Origin: JBBATK01 sp046297095
GTDB taxonomy: Bacteria; Bacteroidota; Ignavibacteria; Kapaibacteriales; NICIL-2
Length of the DNA: 64,000 nt
Direction of reading: 5' to 3'
Assembly (NCBI GenBank): GCA_046297095.1
Contig: JBKCNS010000005.1
Span: 1 to 64,000 of the forward strand
A program made the translations under genes and the position numbers. Position 1 is the stretch's first letter, and each line of letters starts with the position of its first letter. The notes under the pieces were generated by a model. That model was not told the origin of the DNA, did not search any database, and was given only the letters and a program-made list of their open reading frames with translations. Positions 27,440-36,125 of the stretch are shown here, in pieces.

Positions 27440-28525
27440 ATGAATATCGGCGTCCTGACGGAGTTACAATCCAACGAGCATCGTGTTGCTCTTACACCTG
27501 ATGCAGTAAAGCAACTGAAGGCCAAGGGCTTTGCCGTAAATGTTCAAGCCGGAGCCGGACTTGCGGCCGCATACGACGACGATGCCTACACCGGCGCGGG
27601 AGCTACGATACTTCCGGGCGCAAAAGATGTCTGCGCACAAAGCGATGTGATTTGCAAAGTGCAAGCACCCACCACCGATGAAGTGGCCACCATGAAGAGC
27701 GACAGTACATTGATCTGTACCATGAATGCATGGAAGAATGCCGATGTGATTGCCGCACTCAAAGCAAAGAATATTACCTCGTTCGCTCTTGAATTGATTC
27801 CGCGTATCAGCCGTGCTCAGAGCATGGACATTCTCTCGTCCATGGCTTCGGTAGCGGGCTACAAGGCAGTGCTCACAGCGGCTAATCATAGCGGTCGATT
27901 CTTCCCCATGTTGGTAACGGCTGCCGGAACACTTGCACCTACCAAGTGTTTGGTAATCGGTGCGGGAGTTGCGGGCTTGCAGGCAATTGCAACTGCTCGC
28001 CGTCTTGGCGCCATCGTTGAAGCATTCGATGTTCGCCCTGCAGTGCGCGAACAGGTCTTGAGCTTGGGTGCGAAGTTCGTTGATATCGATTTGGGAGAAC
28101 AGGATACGGAAACCAGCGGCGGCTATGCCAAAGAATTGAGCGAAGCAGCCAAGAAGAAACAGCAAGAAGGATTGGCAAAGCATATTGCTCAATCGGATGT
28201 GGTAATCACAACCGCAGCAATTCCCGGCAAGCCCGCTCCGAAGATTATTTCGGACGAGATGATTGCTATGATGAAGAATGGATCGGTAATTGTGGACCTT
28301 GCGGCGGAAACGGGTGGAAATACCTTCCAGACTAAGCCCGGTGAGACCGTTGTTACGGGCAACGGCGTCCATATTATCGGACCTGTGAACGTGCCGGCAA
28401 GCATGCCCTTCCACGCTTCACAGATGTACGCAAAGAATCTTGTGAACCTAATGATGCTCTTTGTAACCAAAGAAGGCATTAAGGTGCACAAGGACGACGA
28501 GATACTCAGCGCTTGCTGTGTGTAA
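27440..28525 (+). CDS. pntAA: NAD(P) transhydrogenase alpha subunit, NAD-binding part (PntAA)
   Basis: The soluble NAD(H)-binding domain (dI) of the proton-pumping transhydrogenase that passes hydride from NADH to NADP. The 361 residues start MNIGVLTELQSNEHRVALTPDAV, and have GAGVAGLQAIATARRLGAIVEAFDVRP (dinucleotide fold), TAAIPGKPAPKIIS and DLAAETGGN, typical of PntAA rather than alanine dehydrogenase. It ends at residue 361 without membrane helices. The usual downstream partners pntAB and pntB (membrane and NADP parts) are missing: the next gene is unrelated. They must lie elsewhere, or this copy works alone. ATG 27440 has a GGAG ribosome-binding site. Confidence 0.93.
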   Translation: MNIGVLTELQSNEHRVALTPDAVKQLKAKGFAVNVQAGAGLAAAYDDDAYTGAGATILPGAKDVCAQSDVICKVQAPTTDEVATMKSDSTLICTMNAWKNADVIAALKAKNITSFALELIPRISRAQSMDILSSMASVAGYKAVLTAANHSGRFFPMLVTAAGTLAPTKCLVIGAGVAGLQAIATARRLGAIVEAFDVRPAVREQVLSLGAKFVDIDLGEQDTETSGGYAKELSEAAKKKQQEGLAKHIAQSDVVITTAAIPGKPAPKIISDEMIAMMKNGSVIVDLAAETGGNTFQTKPGETVVTGNGVHIIGPVNVPASMPFHASQMYAKNLVNLMMLFVTKEGIKVHKDDEILSACCV

Positions 28526-28534
28526 AACTATGTG

Positions 28535-28563
28535 TTGCCTGCATCGAATGCAGGTGCTATAAT
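28535..28563 (+). promoter_or_regulatory. Candidate promoter with palindromic spacer before the H1/DksA fusion gene
   Basis: TTGCCT (28535-28540), a 17-base spacer and TATAAT (28558-28563) form a good sigma-70-like promoter about 97 bases before the ATG. The spacer holds the inverted repeat CCTGCAT-CGA-ATGCAGG (28538-28554), which could be a repressor site overlapping the -35 box. Whether this organism reads such a -10 box is not known. Confidence 0.4.
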
Positions 28564-28659
28564 CGCGACCTTTTTTTCGTGAGGCGGGGACAAAGTTGAA
28601 GGGTTGGAAGGTTGTTTTACTAAGAAACTACTTCTGTACACTTTCAAACGAGGATTGTC

Positions 28660-29961
28660 ATGGCAACCAAGAAGAAGCCAGTGACCAAAAAGACATCGGT
28701 GAAATCGGCGGCAAAATCGTCGAGCAAAAAAACATCAACCGCTTCAGCGAAGAAGGTCAAAAAAGCAGTGGCAAAATCGAAGGCTGTAAAGCCGGCGGTT
28801 AAGAAAGCTGCGAAAAAAGTGGCCCCAAAGGCAACCAAGAACGTAGCCAAGAAGGTTACGAAGAAGAGCACCGCTGCAGCGACGTCCAAACGTGCCACAC
28901 CAAGCACGGCTAAGAGCAAAGTAAAGGTGAAGGTTAAGAGTAATGTCAAGACCGCCACCAAAGCTCAGGGCAAAAAGACGACAGCGAAAGCGGTGATAAA
29001 GAAATCACCGTTGCGGTCTGCAAAGTCCGCAGCTACAACACCAAAGAAGGGACTGATGAGTACAGCAGCAAAGAAGACGGCGGCGAAGAAAGCGGCGCCC
29101 AAAAAAGTTCAGGCAAAGAAAGTTGCACCCAAGAAAGTTGCACCTAAAAAAGTTGAAGCAAAGAAGGTTGTTGCCAAGAAGCCGGTAGCGGTAAAAGCAG
29201 CAAAGGCAGCTCCGGCAAAGAAGGTGGTAGCAAAAGAAGTGGTGAAAGCAGCACCGGCAAAAGTTCCGGCTAAAGCGCCCGAGACCAAAGTGGTGGCAAT
29301 ACCCGCGCCTTCTAAAGGTGCACCTGCCAAGGCAATTGTGTTGTCTCGAGGCAATGGCCCCGTGCGCAGCCGTTCGCGCAAGCCCAGCGAGCGCGCTACA
29401 CCGAAGCTGGAGCCGCGCGTAAAGAAAGACACATCGAAGAACGAAGCGATGTTCGAGCGCACCCAGTCTGCGCCTACCATCAGCGCTCCGAAGATTACCG
29501 AGTTTCTTTCTACGCCCTCGTACACAACTCCCGAGCCGGTAAAGCCGAAGCCGAACGTTCGTTATTCGGATAAGGATTTGAAAGTGTTTCGCGCGCTGAT
29601 CGAAAGCGAAAAGGAAAAAACGCTGGACGAGCTGCGCATGCTGAAAGAGCGCCTGGAAGATCTTACGAACTATGAAGCCTCAGAAGAGACAGCAGTGTAT
29701 TCCATGCACATGGCTGAGCAAGGATCGGAAGCAGTGGAGCGCGAAAAGACCTACGCTCAGATTCAGCGCACCACCGATTATCTGCGTAAGCTGGACGAAG
29801 CAATGATTCGTATCGAGGAGAAAACGTACGGCATCTGCCGTCAGTGCGGAATCCTTATTGCTCGCGAGCGCTTAATGGCAGTGCCGATCACGACTCTGTC
29901 TGCATCGTGGAAGCTGCGTCAGCAGTGCCCCACAGACGGCATCGACAAAGTGGGTCGGTAA
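28660..29961 (+). CDS. Histone-H1-like Lys/Ala-rich protein fused to a DksA/TraR domain
   Basis: A 433-residue fusion. Residues 1 to about 240 are almost only Lys, Ala, Pro, Val, Thr and Ser, with pentads such as KKVAPKKVAP encoded by 15-nt repeats; they resemble the tail of eukaryotic H1 and bacterial AlgP-type DNA binders. A linker (240-300) leads to a DksA/TraR domain: a long helical hairpin (about 303-385, DKDLKVFRALIESEKEKTLDEL) and a zinc finger beginning YGICRQCG (Cys393, Cys396) and ERLMAVPITTL. Only one later Cys (423) is present, so the C4 finger is incomplete, as in many Bacteroidota. Likely binds DNA through the tail and RNA polymerase through the C-terminal domain. AGGA precedes the ATG. 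Confidence 0.88.
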   Translation: MATKKKPVTKKTSVKSAAKSSSKKTSTASAKKVKKAVAKSKAVKPAVKKAAKKVAPKATKNVAKKVTKKSTAAATSKRATPSTAKSKVKVKVKSNVKTATKAQGKKTTAKAVIKKSPLRSAKSAATTPKKGLMSTAAKKTAAKKAAPKKVQAKKVAPKKVAPKKVEAKKVVAKKPVAVKAAKAAPAKKVVAKEVVKAAPAKVPAKAPETKVVAIPAPSKGAPAKAIVLSRGNGPVRSRSRKPSERATPKLEPRVKKDTSKNEAMFERTQSAPTISAPKITEFLSTPSYTTPEPVKPKPNVRYSDKDLKVFRALIESEKEKTLDELRMLKERLEDLTNYEASEETAVYSMHMAEQGSEAVEREKTYAQIQRTTDYLRKLDEAMIRIEEKTYGICRQCGILIARERLMAVPITTLSASWKLRQQCPTDGIDKVGR

Positions 29962-30019
29962 TTGGCTGAATCGACAACGTGCGTCGGTAACAGGCTGAAT
30001 CGACAAAGTGGGTCGGTAA
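29941..30019. repeat. 29-bp tandem repeat spanning the stop codon of the H1/DksA gene
   Basis: Units at 29941-29969, 29970-29998 and a third, partial one from 29999 to about 30019. Each starts ATCGACAA and contains GTCGGTAA. The first copy holds the real end of the gene (stop at 29959-29961), so the others are duplicated gene ends now lying outside it. 29 is not a multiple of three. Confidence 0.93.
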
Positions 30020-30075
30020 CCGACTTCATTGTCACACTTCGAAGAATTCAAACCGACATTCAGACATTCAATAAG

Positions 30076-30104
30076 CAAGCCTCGTCACCATGTGATGGGG
30101 CTTG
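30076..30104 (+). terminator. Probable terminator of the H1/DksA gene
   Basis: A 13-bp stem (two G-T pairs) with a CAT loop: CAAGCCTCGTCAC pairs with GTGATGGGGCTTG. It is followed by TGTGTTTTA, a weak T-rich tail. It lies about 115 bases past the stop codon. Confidence 0.65.
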
Positions 30105-30239
30105 TGTGTTTTAGGGGAGATGTGGGGCCAAGAGGCTGCGCACATTTACGCTGCGCGGGGTATTTTGCGGCACCGCAGCAGCACTATAGTTGCGGTGAGG
30201 GAAGCGGATACGGAACGATCTCAATTTGGGAGAACAACA

Positions 30240-30764
30240 ATGGCAATAGCAGGCGCATTTCATTTGCAATCGTGGATTGATGAGCACAGGGATTTGTTGA
30301 AACCCCCGGTGGGCAATCAGTGCATCTACGAGAACACAGATTTTATCGTAATGATTGTAGGCGGCCCGAACTCGCGAAAGGATTATCACTTCAACGAAGG
30401 CGAAGAGCTGTTCTACCAGCTCGAAGGAGATGTGGTGGTAAAAATCATCGACGAAGGCAAGCCCCGCGATATTCATATTCGTCAGGGCGATATGTTTTTG
30501 TTGCCGCCTCGCACTCCGCACTCGCCGCAGCGCGGAGCCAATACGGTAGGCTTCGTAATTGAACGCAAGCGCGAGACTAAAGAGATGGACGGCTTCCAGT
30601 GGTACTGCGAGAATTGCGGAGACAAACTCTACGAAGAGTTCGAATACGTTACAGACATTGTAAAGCAATTGCCGCCAATCTTTGAGCGCTTTTACGGTAA
30701 CCCGGATCACTGTACATGCAAGAAGTGCGGCACGGTGATGGAAGCCCCCAAGAAGCTTGTATAA
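30240..30764 (+). CDS. nbaC: 3-Hydroxyanthranilate 3,4-dioxygenase
   Basis: Iron(II) cupin enzyme that opens the ring of 3-hydroxyanthranilate with O2 to give 2-amino-3-carboxymuconate semialdehyde in the kynurenine pathway. The 174 residues contain the cupin ligands in YHFNEGEELFYQLEG (His, Glu) and PPRTPHSPQR (His). The C-terminal rubredoxin-like site, WYCENCGDKLYEE and HCTCKKCG, is that of the bacterial and fungal short form. ATG 30240 is preferred for its GGGAG site; the open frame reaches back to 30102 through the previous gene's terminator. The next gene is the following pathway enzyme. Confidence 0.95.
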   Translation: MAIAGAFHLQSWIDEHRDLLKPPVGNQCIYENTDFIVMIVGGPNSRKDYHFNEGEELFYQLEGDVVVKIIDEGKPRDIHIRQGDMFLLPPRTPHSPQRGANTVGFVIERKRETKEMDGFQWYCENCGDKLYEEFEYVTDIVKQLPPIFERFYGNPDHCTCKKCGTVMEAPKKLV

Positions 30765-30932
30765 GCAGATAAAGTGTGTAGTGTGGCTGTCATGATAATC
30801 GCATCTGTTGAATAGTTATGTGCATGAGCGAAGATTAGAAACAGGATGAATACTCACGACTCGCACAAACAATCACTAACTCCACGAACCACGTATTCAA
30901 GCGCTTTGTAGCACCCTACGTTAAATGCATCC

Positions 30933-31943
30933 ATGAAGATTGATATTCACGCACACCTTATGCCCCAAACCTGGCCCTCGCTGAAGGACAAGTATGGCTA
31001 TGGTGGTTTTATTGCGTTGGATCATCACGTTCCCGATGCAGCTCGCATGATGCGGGACGACGGTGTGTTCTTTAGAGAGGTGCAGCGCAACTGCTGGGAT
31101 GCCGAGTGGGTGCTCCGCGACATGGACGAGCACCACGTGGATGTGAGCGTGCTGTATACCGTTCCGGTGCTGTTCTCGTACTTCGCTCAGCCGGCGCATG
31201 GCCATGAGTGGTCACGGTTTTTGAACGATCATCTTGCCGATGTGGTAGCCCGCCATCCCAAACGTTTTGTGGCGATGGGCACCGTGCCCATGCAGGATGT
31301 AGATCGCGCAATCGAAGAAATGACTCGCTGTGTGCAGGAGCTGGGCATGCCAGGATTGCAAATAGGGTCTAATATCAACGGCATGAATCTGGACGATCCC
31401 GCGTTGTTTCCTTTTTATGCCGAAGCAGAGCGATTGGGCTGCAGACTAGTGATACACCCGTGGGAAATGCTCGGAGGCGATCGCTTAACGAAGTACTTTT
31501 CCCCTTGGCTTGTGGGCATGCCTGCAGAAACCACGCTTGCGCTTACGTCCATGATATTCGGCGGAGTGTTCGACCGCTTCCCCAAACTTCGTGTGTTGTT
31601 TACTCATGCAGGAGGGTCGTTCTTGTTTACTCTTGGGCGAATCTCTCATGGCTGGCATGCGCGGCCGGATCTGTGCAACGTTCACGGCATCAGCGATCCC
31701 AGAACCTACACAAATCGTTTTTGGGTAGACGGCATAACGCACGACCTCCGTGCTTTGCAATACGTATTGGATGTAATGGGCGACACTCGCGTATGCTATG
31801 GCACAGACTATCCCTTTCCGCTTGGCGATCTTGAGCACGGGCGATTTATCGAGGAATCATCGTTGGATAAAGCTACCATCGACCGCCTGCTCTGCGATAA
31901 TGCACTTGAGTTCTTAGGAATGGACAAACAGAGGTTTCTGTAA
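30933..31943 (+). CDS. nbaD: 2-Amino-3-carboxymuconate-6-semialdehyde decarboxylase (ACMSD)
   Basis: Amidohydrolase-2 family zinc decarboxylase acting on the product of the neighbouring dioxygenase, giving 2-aminomuconate semialdehyde and steering the kynurenine pathway to breakdown rather than NAD. The 336 residues begin MKIDIHAHLMPQTWP (HxH zinc pair). They also contain VIHPWEM, FTHAGGSFLFTLGR (His) and the YGTDYPFPLGD aspartate, all as in ACMSD. It lies 168 bases past nbaC on the same strand, in keeping with one pathway. The rest of the kynurenine genes are not in this window. Confidence 0.93.
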   Translation: MKIDIHAHLMPQTWPSLKDKYGYGGFIALDHHVPDAARMMRDDGVFFREVQRNCWDAEWVLRDMDEHHVDVSVLYTVPVLFSYFAQPAHGHEWSRFLNDHLADVVARHPKRFVAMGTVPMQDVDRAIEEMTRCVQELGMPGLQIGSNINGMNLDDPALFPFYAEAERLGCRLVIHPWEMLGGDRLTKYFSPWLVGMPAETTLALTSMIFGGVFDRFPKLRVLFTHAGGSFLFTLGRISHGWHARPDLCNVHGISDPRTYTNRFWVDGITHDLRALQYVLDVMGDTRVCYGTDYPFPLGDLEHGRFIEESSLDKATIDRLLCDNALEFLGMDKQRFL

Positions 31944-31977
31944 TTGCTGTACAAGCGTTGTGCCGCCGGCCGCGTGG

Positions 31978-34900
31978 TTACTCATCCAGCGCGGCGTCCA
32001 CATCTTGAATTGATGATGCCACATGTGCTGTGCCGTTGCGCATTTCTATTATCATATCAGCGTCGGCAATGGTGTGTAAGCGATGCGCAATGATGAGCAT
32101 GGTCACATCGCGAAACTCGGATCGCAAGGTTTGCTGTATCACCGCATCGGTTTGTATGTCCACACTGGCAGTTGCTTCATCCAGCACAATAATCGAGGCG
32201 CGAGTAAGCAGTGCCCGCGCAAGGCAAAGAAGCTGCCGCTGACCCTGCGAAAAATTCAAACCACTTTCCTGTACCTGCGCCATCAGGCCGCCGAGCGCAC
32301 GAACCGGCTCGGCCATGCGTACGCGCTGTAACACAGACCAAATGTCGTCGTCGGAATATTCTTCGAAGCGATCTAAGTTCTCTCTGATACTTCCCATGAA
32401 CAGCATGGGGTCCTGTGGAATAATCGCCATGGCTCTACGTAAGCGCTCGTAGGGAATGGTTGCGATGTCGATGCCGTCGATGTGCACAGTGCCTGTGGAG
32501 GGCGACACAAAACGCAGTAACGTTTGGAACAATGTGGTCTTGCCGCTTCCCGTCCGGCCAACGATTCCCACGCGAGAACCACCGGGAATAGTAAATGAAA
32601 CATCCTGCAATATCAGCGGCAGCTCCGGTGCGTAGCGGGCAGAGACCGAGCTGAATACAACCTGGCCACGTAGTGGCCAGGAAACAGTTTCAGGAAGGGG
32701 AAGGTCCGATTGCACAACCGGCTCCGGCTCCAGGCGGCCGTAGGTACGCAGGCGTTCGTACGACGTCATTCGCGATTCTACTTCGCTGAACGAGCGCACA
32801 CACCAATTCAGATAGCCCCAGAACGTCATCGAGTAGGTGATAATCATACCCGCCAGCCCTGCACCGATGCGGCCTTCAGAGCATAGCACAACTACCGACG
32901 TAGTCGTGGCAAGGGCAATCACGCCGCTAAGCAAGGGCGCGCGGGTAGAGAACCATCGATTTAAAAGAATGGAGCCCCAATTCATGCGCTGAAAAAACTC
33001 CAGCTTCTCCACGAACGACGCCGTGAAGTCTGCTTCCTGTTTGTACGCACGAATCACCGGCAGTCCCAGCAAGGTTTCCTTGAAGTGGGCATAGCGCGGA
33101 GAGCGCGAAATGCTTGTAAGGCGCTTGGCTTCTCGCGCAGAGCGGCGATAGTCACGTTGCAGTTTGTAGAACACCGCCATTGCGGGCACGGCAGCCAGCA
33201 CCACAACCGGCGCTACCGTCAGTATGAGCAGCAAGGTTCCCACCATCATCGAGAACGAGCGTGCTGCACTTTCGAAGTTCCAGCTTAGCTCGTCGTCCAC
33301 ACCGGCCAGATCGTGCGCAAAGCGATTCAGGATGCGGCCCATAGGTGTGGTGTCAAAGAAACGAATGGGAGCTCGGATCACGGCTTGGAGCGTTGCATTG
33401 TGAATCTCGCGGCCGGCCATTGTGGCACGCATCATCCATATCAGGCGTTCCCCAAAGTTGGCGGCTAAAATCAATCCGCCCAGTAGAGCGTAACCGGCCA
33501 GAGCGGCCTGCGGATGCTGCAGCCAGTCCGGCATGATTCCCGGTATACCTTGGTATTCAGTCCACCAAGCAAGCCACGCGCTTTGCATCATGGGGAGTAC
33601 TACCACCATCATGCAGCTGAGTACCAACAGCGAATACACCACAGCGGGCTTGCCGTTGTTTGCGGATCCAAGTTGCTTCACATAGTCGAAGAACAATTCG
33701 GCTTTCATGGATCCTATAGCGCGGTCTTCGTCTTCCATGAACTTGCCGTTGTTTTGATCGTCGTTCTTGCGCTGCTGCGGAGCACTTGCCGCGGGAGCTT
33801 CGGGAGCGCTTGCCTCTGCCGATGTATGCTCGGCATAGAACTCACTAAATGGGGCACATGTTTGCAAGAGCGATTCCAGCGTACCTTGGCCTGCAATTCG
33901 CCCCTCGTGAAGAAACACTACATGATCGAAGCGGCCCAAGTGCGTAAGCCTGTGAGTTGCCACCACTCGGGTTACGGTATTCCAATGACCAAAAATCAGA
34001 TCGTCTGCCAGCGCTTGTTCCGTGTGCACATCTACAGCTGCCAGAGGATCGTCGAGCAGCACAATACCGGCTTGTTTCATCACGGCTCTGGCACAGCACA
34101 CACGCATTTTCTGACCACCGGACAGATTCACTCCGCGCTCGCCAATCTCCGTGTCCATTCCGGAGGGCAATGCAGCGATGTCCGCTTCCAACGAACTCAT
34201 TGCCAGTGCTGTGCGGAGCAGGTTGATAGTGTCGTCGTTGTCTTCGCGGCCGAAACAAATATTATCCTGTAATGTGGCGTTGCGTATGTAGGGTTCTTGA
34301 GAAACGTAGGCAATGCGAGATCGCTGAATATCATCATCGGTAGAAAGCTCTATACTGCCACCGGTCAGTGAGGTTTCTTTGAGCAGCGAAAGCAACAGCG
34401 TGGACTTGCCTGCTCCTACGGCACCCACCAGGGCTACACTGCTTCCCGGAGGAATTTCCAGGTTGATGTCCTGCAACGCTTGTACCGGTGCGCCCTGCGG
34501 GGAATCGGGCTTCGCCGAATACACCACGGAGAGGTTCTTTATCGAAATGCCACCGGGAGTATTGTCCTGCCGTTCCGGACGAGTATCGGGAGTATGAACC
34601 GGGCTGCTGAAAAACGAATGCAGACGCTGTGCCGCCACGCGCGCATGCGCATAGTTCTTGATGAAGTGCGGCAGTGCACCAATGGGGCCTTCCAGCTGCA
34701 TGAAAATGAGCAAGCAGGGAAAAATCAATGCCGGTGTCAGAACACCGCCCATGGCAGTGTACGTGCCAAAGCCTGCAAAGGCCACCACGGTAGAGGTGCT
34801 AAGAAACAGCATGGTGCTGAGTGCCTCGGCGCGAATCAACTTCGAGAATGCGCTTAGCTCTTGAGTTCGAATGGAATCGACCGAGCGAACAATGCTCTTC

Positions 34901-35700
34901 TCCCAGGCAAAGTACTTGATCACACGAATGCCGCTGAGTATCTGAGACATCAACGTTACTCTGGCATCGCGATGTTTCCAGAGTTCGGTGTCGTACCGAG
35001 AAAATCTGCGAGCTGCCAGGCGAGTAAGAGGGCCCATGCACACAAGCGTGGCCAAAGCAGCAAGTGTAGCCGGACCGAGTAGCACATAGAGCAGCGCCAG
35101 CGATGCACTTACATGAATACACGACTGTAAAATTTCCGGCAGGAAGAACGACACTTCTGCCATGCCCTCGCTATCGCTGGCCATGTGGTTTACCACATCT
35201 CCGGTATGCATGCTCATCTGCGAACTGCGTGTTAGGCGCAGCGCATGACGAAACACGCGCATGTTCAAACCATTCGATACGCGTCCCCATGTTTTGAGTG
35301 CGTTGTAATAGTAATGCTGAACAAGTACGCCGTCTACCATAACTACGGCCGAGAGCGCGATCGCTCCGCTCAGTGCCGGCACAAGATTCTGTGGTTGCGT
35401 CTGAAGAGTAGTAAGATTTCCCAGCACCTCGCGAAGCAATACCGGACCTGCAAGCACAAAGGGTAAGCGGCCTATATCAAATGCAAGAGCTCGCTTTGCG
35501 CTGGCACCCGCGGCAAAGAATGCCTTTGCCACAAAGGTGTTGGGATTGGCGGTGGGTATGGAGACAAATGCATCCTCTACGTCTGTAGGGCGCAAGTCTT
35601 CTTCTATGGGTGGCATGTCGGCGGCCATGAGCGCACGTGTCCTGCCCACTGCAATGAGCGGCGACACATAGCTGAAAAGAAGTTTGCTAAGCCAATTCAT
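31978..35700 (-). CDS. Full-length ABCC/MRP-type ABC transporter (TMD-NBD-TMD-NBD)
   Basis: A 1240-residue exporter with both halves in one chain, the arrangement of eukaryotic ABCC (MRP) proteins. The N-terminal WLSKLLFSYVSPLIAVG and SGIRVIKYFAWE (coupling-helix region) read like MRP1. NBD1 (about 385-615) has GAVGAGKST, LSGGQK and LLDDPLAAVD: the catalytic Glu is Asp, exactly the ABCC NBD1 lesion. NBD2 (about 1010-1230) is complete, with GRTGSGKTT, the ABCC-like FSQGQRQLLCLARALL, LDEATASVD and the H-loop in IAHRLHT. Two six-helix TMDs (about 75-360, 640-960) are visible. ATG 35700 is chosen; a TTG at 35736 is the alternative. Substrate unknown. acpS lies just upstream on the same strand. 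Confidence 0.92.
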   Translation of the reverse strand: MNWLSKLLFSYVSPLIAVGRTRALMAADMPPIEEDLRPTDVEDAFVSIPTANPNTFVAKAFFAAGASAKRALAFDIGRLPFVLAGPVLLREVLGNLTTLQTQPQNLVPALSGAIALSAVVMVDGVLVQHYYYNALKTWGRVSNGLNMRVFRHALRLTRSSQMSMHTGDVVNHMASDSEGMAEVSFFLPEILQSCIHVSASLALLYVLLGPATLAALATLVCMGPLTRLAARRFSRYDTELWKHRDARVTLMSQILSGIRVIKYFAWEKSIVRSVDSIRTQELSAFSKLIRAEALSTMLFLSTSTVVAFAGFGTYTAMGGVLTPALIFPCLLIFMQLEGPIGALPHFIKNYAHARVAAQRLHSFFSSPVHTPDTRPERQDNTPGGISIKNLSVVYSAKPDSPQGAPVQALQDINLEIPPGSSVALVGAVGAGKSTLLLSLLKETSLTGGSIELSTDDDIQRSRIAYVSQEPYIRNATLQDNICFGREDNDDTINLLRTALAMSSLEADIAALPSGMDTEIGERGVNLSGGQKMRVCCARAVMKQAGIVLLDDPLAAVDVHTEQALADDLIFGHWNTVTRVVATHRLTHLGRFDHVVFLHEGRIAGQGTLESLLQTCAPFSEFYAEHTSAEASAPEAPAASAPQQRKNDDQNNGKFMEDEDRAIGSMKAELFFDYVKQLGSANNGKPAVVYSLLVLSCMMVVVLPMMQSAWLAWWTEYQGIPGIMPDWLQHPQAALAGYALLGGLILAANFGERLIWMMRATMAGREIHNATLQAVIRAPIRFFDTTPMGRILNRFAHDLAGVDDELSWNFESAARSFSMMVGTLLLILTVAPVVVLAAVPAMAVFYKLQRDYRRSAREAKRLTSISRSPRYAHFKETLLGLPVIRAYKQEADFTASFVEKLEFFQRMNWGSILLNRWFSTRAPLLSGVIALATTTSVVVLCSEGRIGAGLAGMIITYSMTFWGYLNWCVRSFSEVESRMTSYERLRTYGRLEPEPVVQSDLPLPETVSWPLRGQVVFSSVSARYAPELPLILQDVSFTIPGGSRVGIVGRTGSGKTTLFQTLLRFVSPSTGTVHIDGIDIATIPYERLRRAMAIIPQDPMLFMGSIRENLDRFEEYSDDDIWSVLQRVRMAEPVRALGGLMAQVQESGLNFSQGQRQLLCLARALLTRASIIVLDEATASVDIQTDAVIQQTLRSEFRDVTMLIIAHRLHTIADADMIIEMRNGTAHVASSIQDVDAALDE

Positions 35701-35741
35701 GAGAGCTGCATCTGAACCAAAAAAGCGATCACCCAAAGGTG

Positions 35742-36125
35742 CTACGAAGCGGAGGAGGTTTCGATCACAACCACAGCCATGGCCATGGTGCTTGTGTGAG
35801 AGAGTGTAACATGAATGGCAAAGTGCCCGTAGCGCTCGTGCAGCAGTCCGCTAAGGTCTGCAACGGGTTGGCCGCTCGGCATATTCTTTACGCCGCATTC
35901 TTTGAACTGAAAGCCCTGCGTGATGCCCGTACCTATGGCTTTGCTGAATGCTTCCTTAAAGGCGAATCGCGCAGCGAAATGCACGGCTTCGGTGCCATGA
36001 AATCGACGGCAATACTCCTGCTCGGTGGCAGTGAAAATGCGTTGCACAAATCTCTCGCCGTATTGCTCAATGGAGTGAGCTATACGCGCCACGTCCACAA
36101 GGTCTGAACCTATGCCTATAATCAT
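35742..36125 (-). CDS. acpS: Holo-[acyl-carrier-protein] synthase
   Basis: Transfers 4'-phosphopantetheine from CoA to the serine of acyl carrier protein, starting fatty-acid synthesis. The 127-residue size is normal. The magnesium/active-site motifs GIGSDLVDVARI (Asp) and ARFAFKEAFSKAIG (Glu) are present, as is LSHTSTMAMAVVV near the end. The start codon overlaps the stop of pyrE (ATGA at 36122-36125), so the pair is translationally coupled. Confidence 0.96.
   Translation of the reverse strand: MIIGIGSDLVDVARIAHSIEQYGERFVQRIFTATEQEYCRRFHGTEAVHFAARFAFKEAFSKAIGTGITQGFQFKECGVKNMPSGQPVADLSGLLHERYGHFAIHVTLSHTSTMAMAVVVIETSSAS

Noticed and set aside
27464..28414. 316-codon open frame on the minus strand
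   Set aside because: Antisense to pntAA; no protein features.
33514..34272. 252-codon open frame on the plus strand
   Set aside because: Antisense to the ABCC transporter; no protein features.
32000..35700. Two half-size ABC genes joined by a sequencing error
   Set aside because: The frame is open throughout and NBD1 and NBD2 differ in the way typical of ABCC proteins, so a true full-length gene is the simpler reading.
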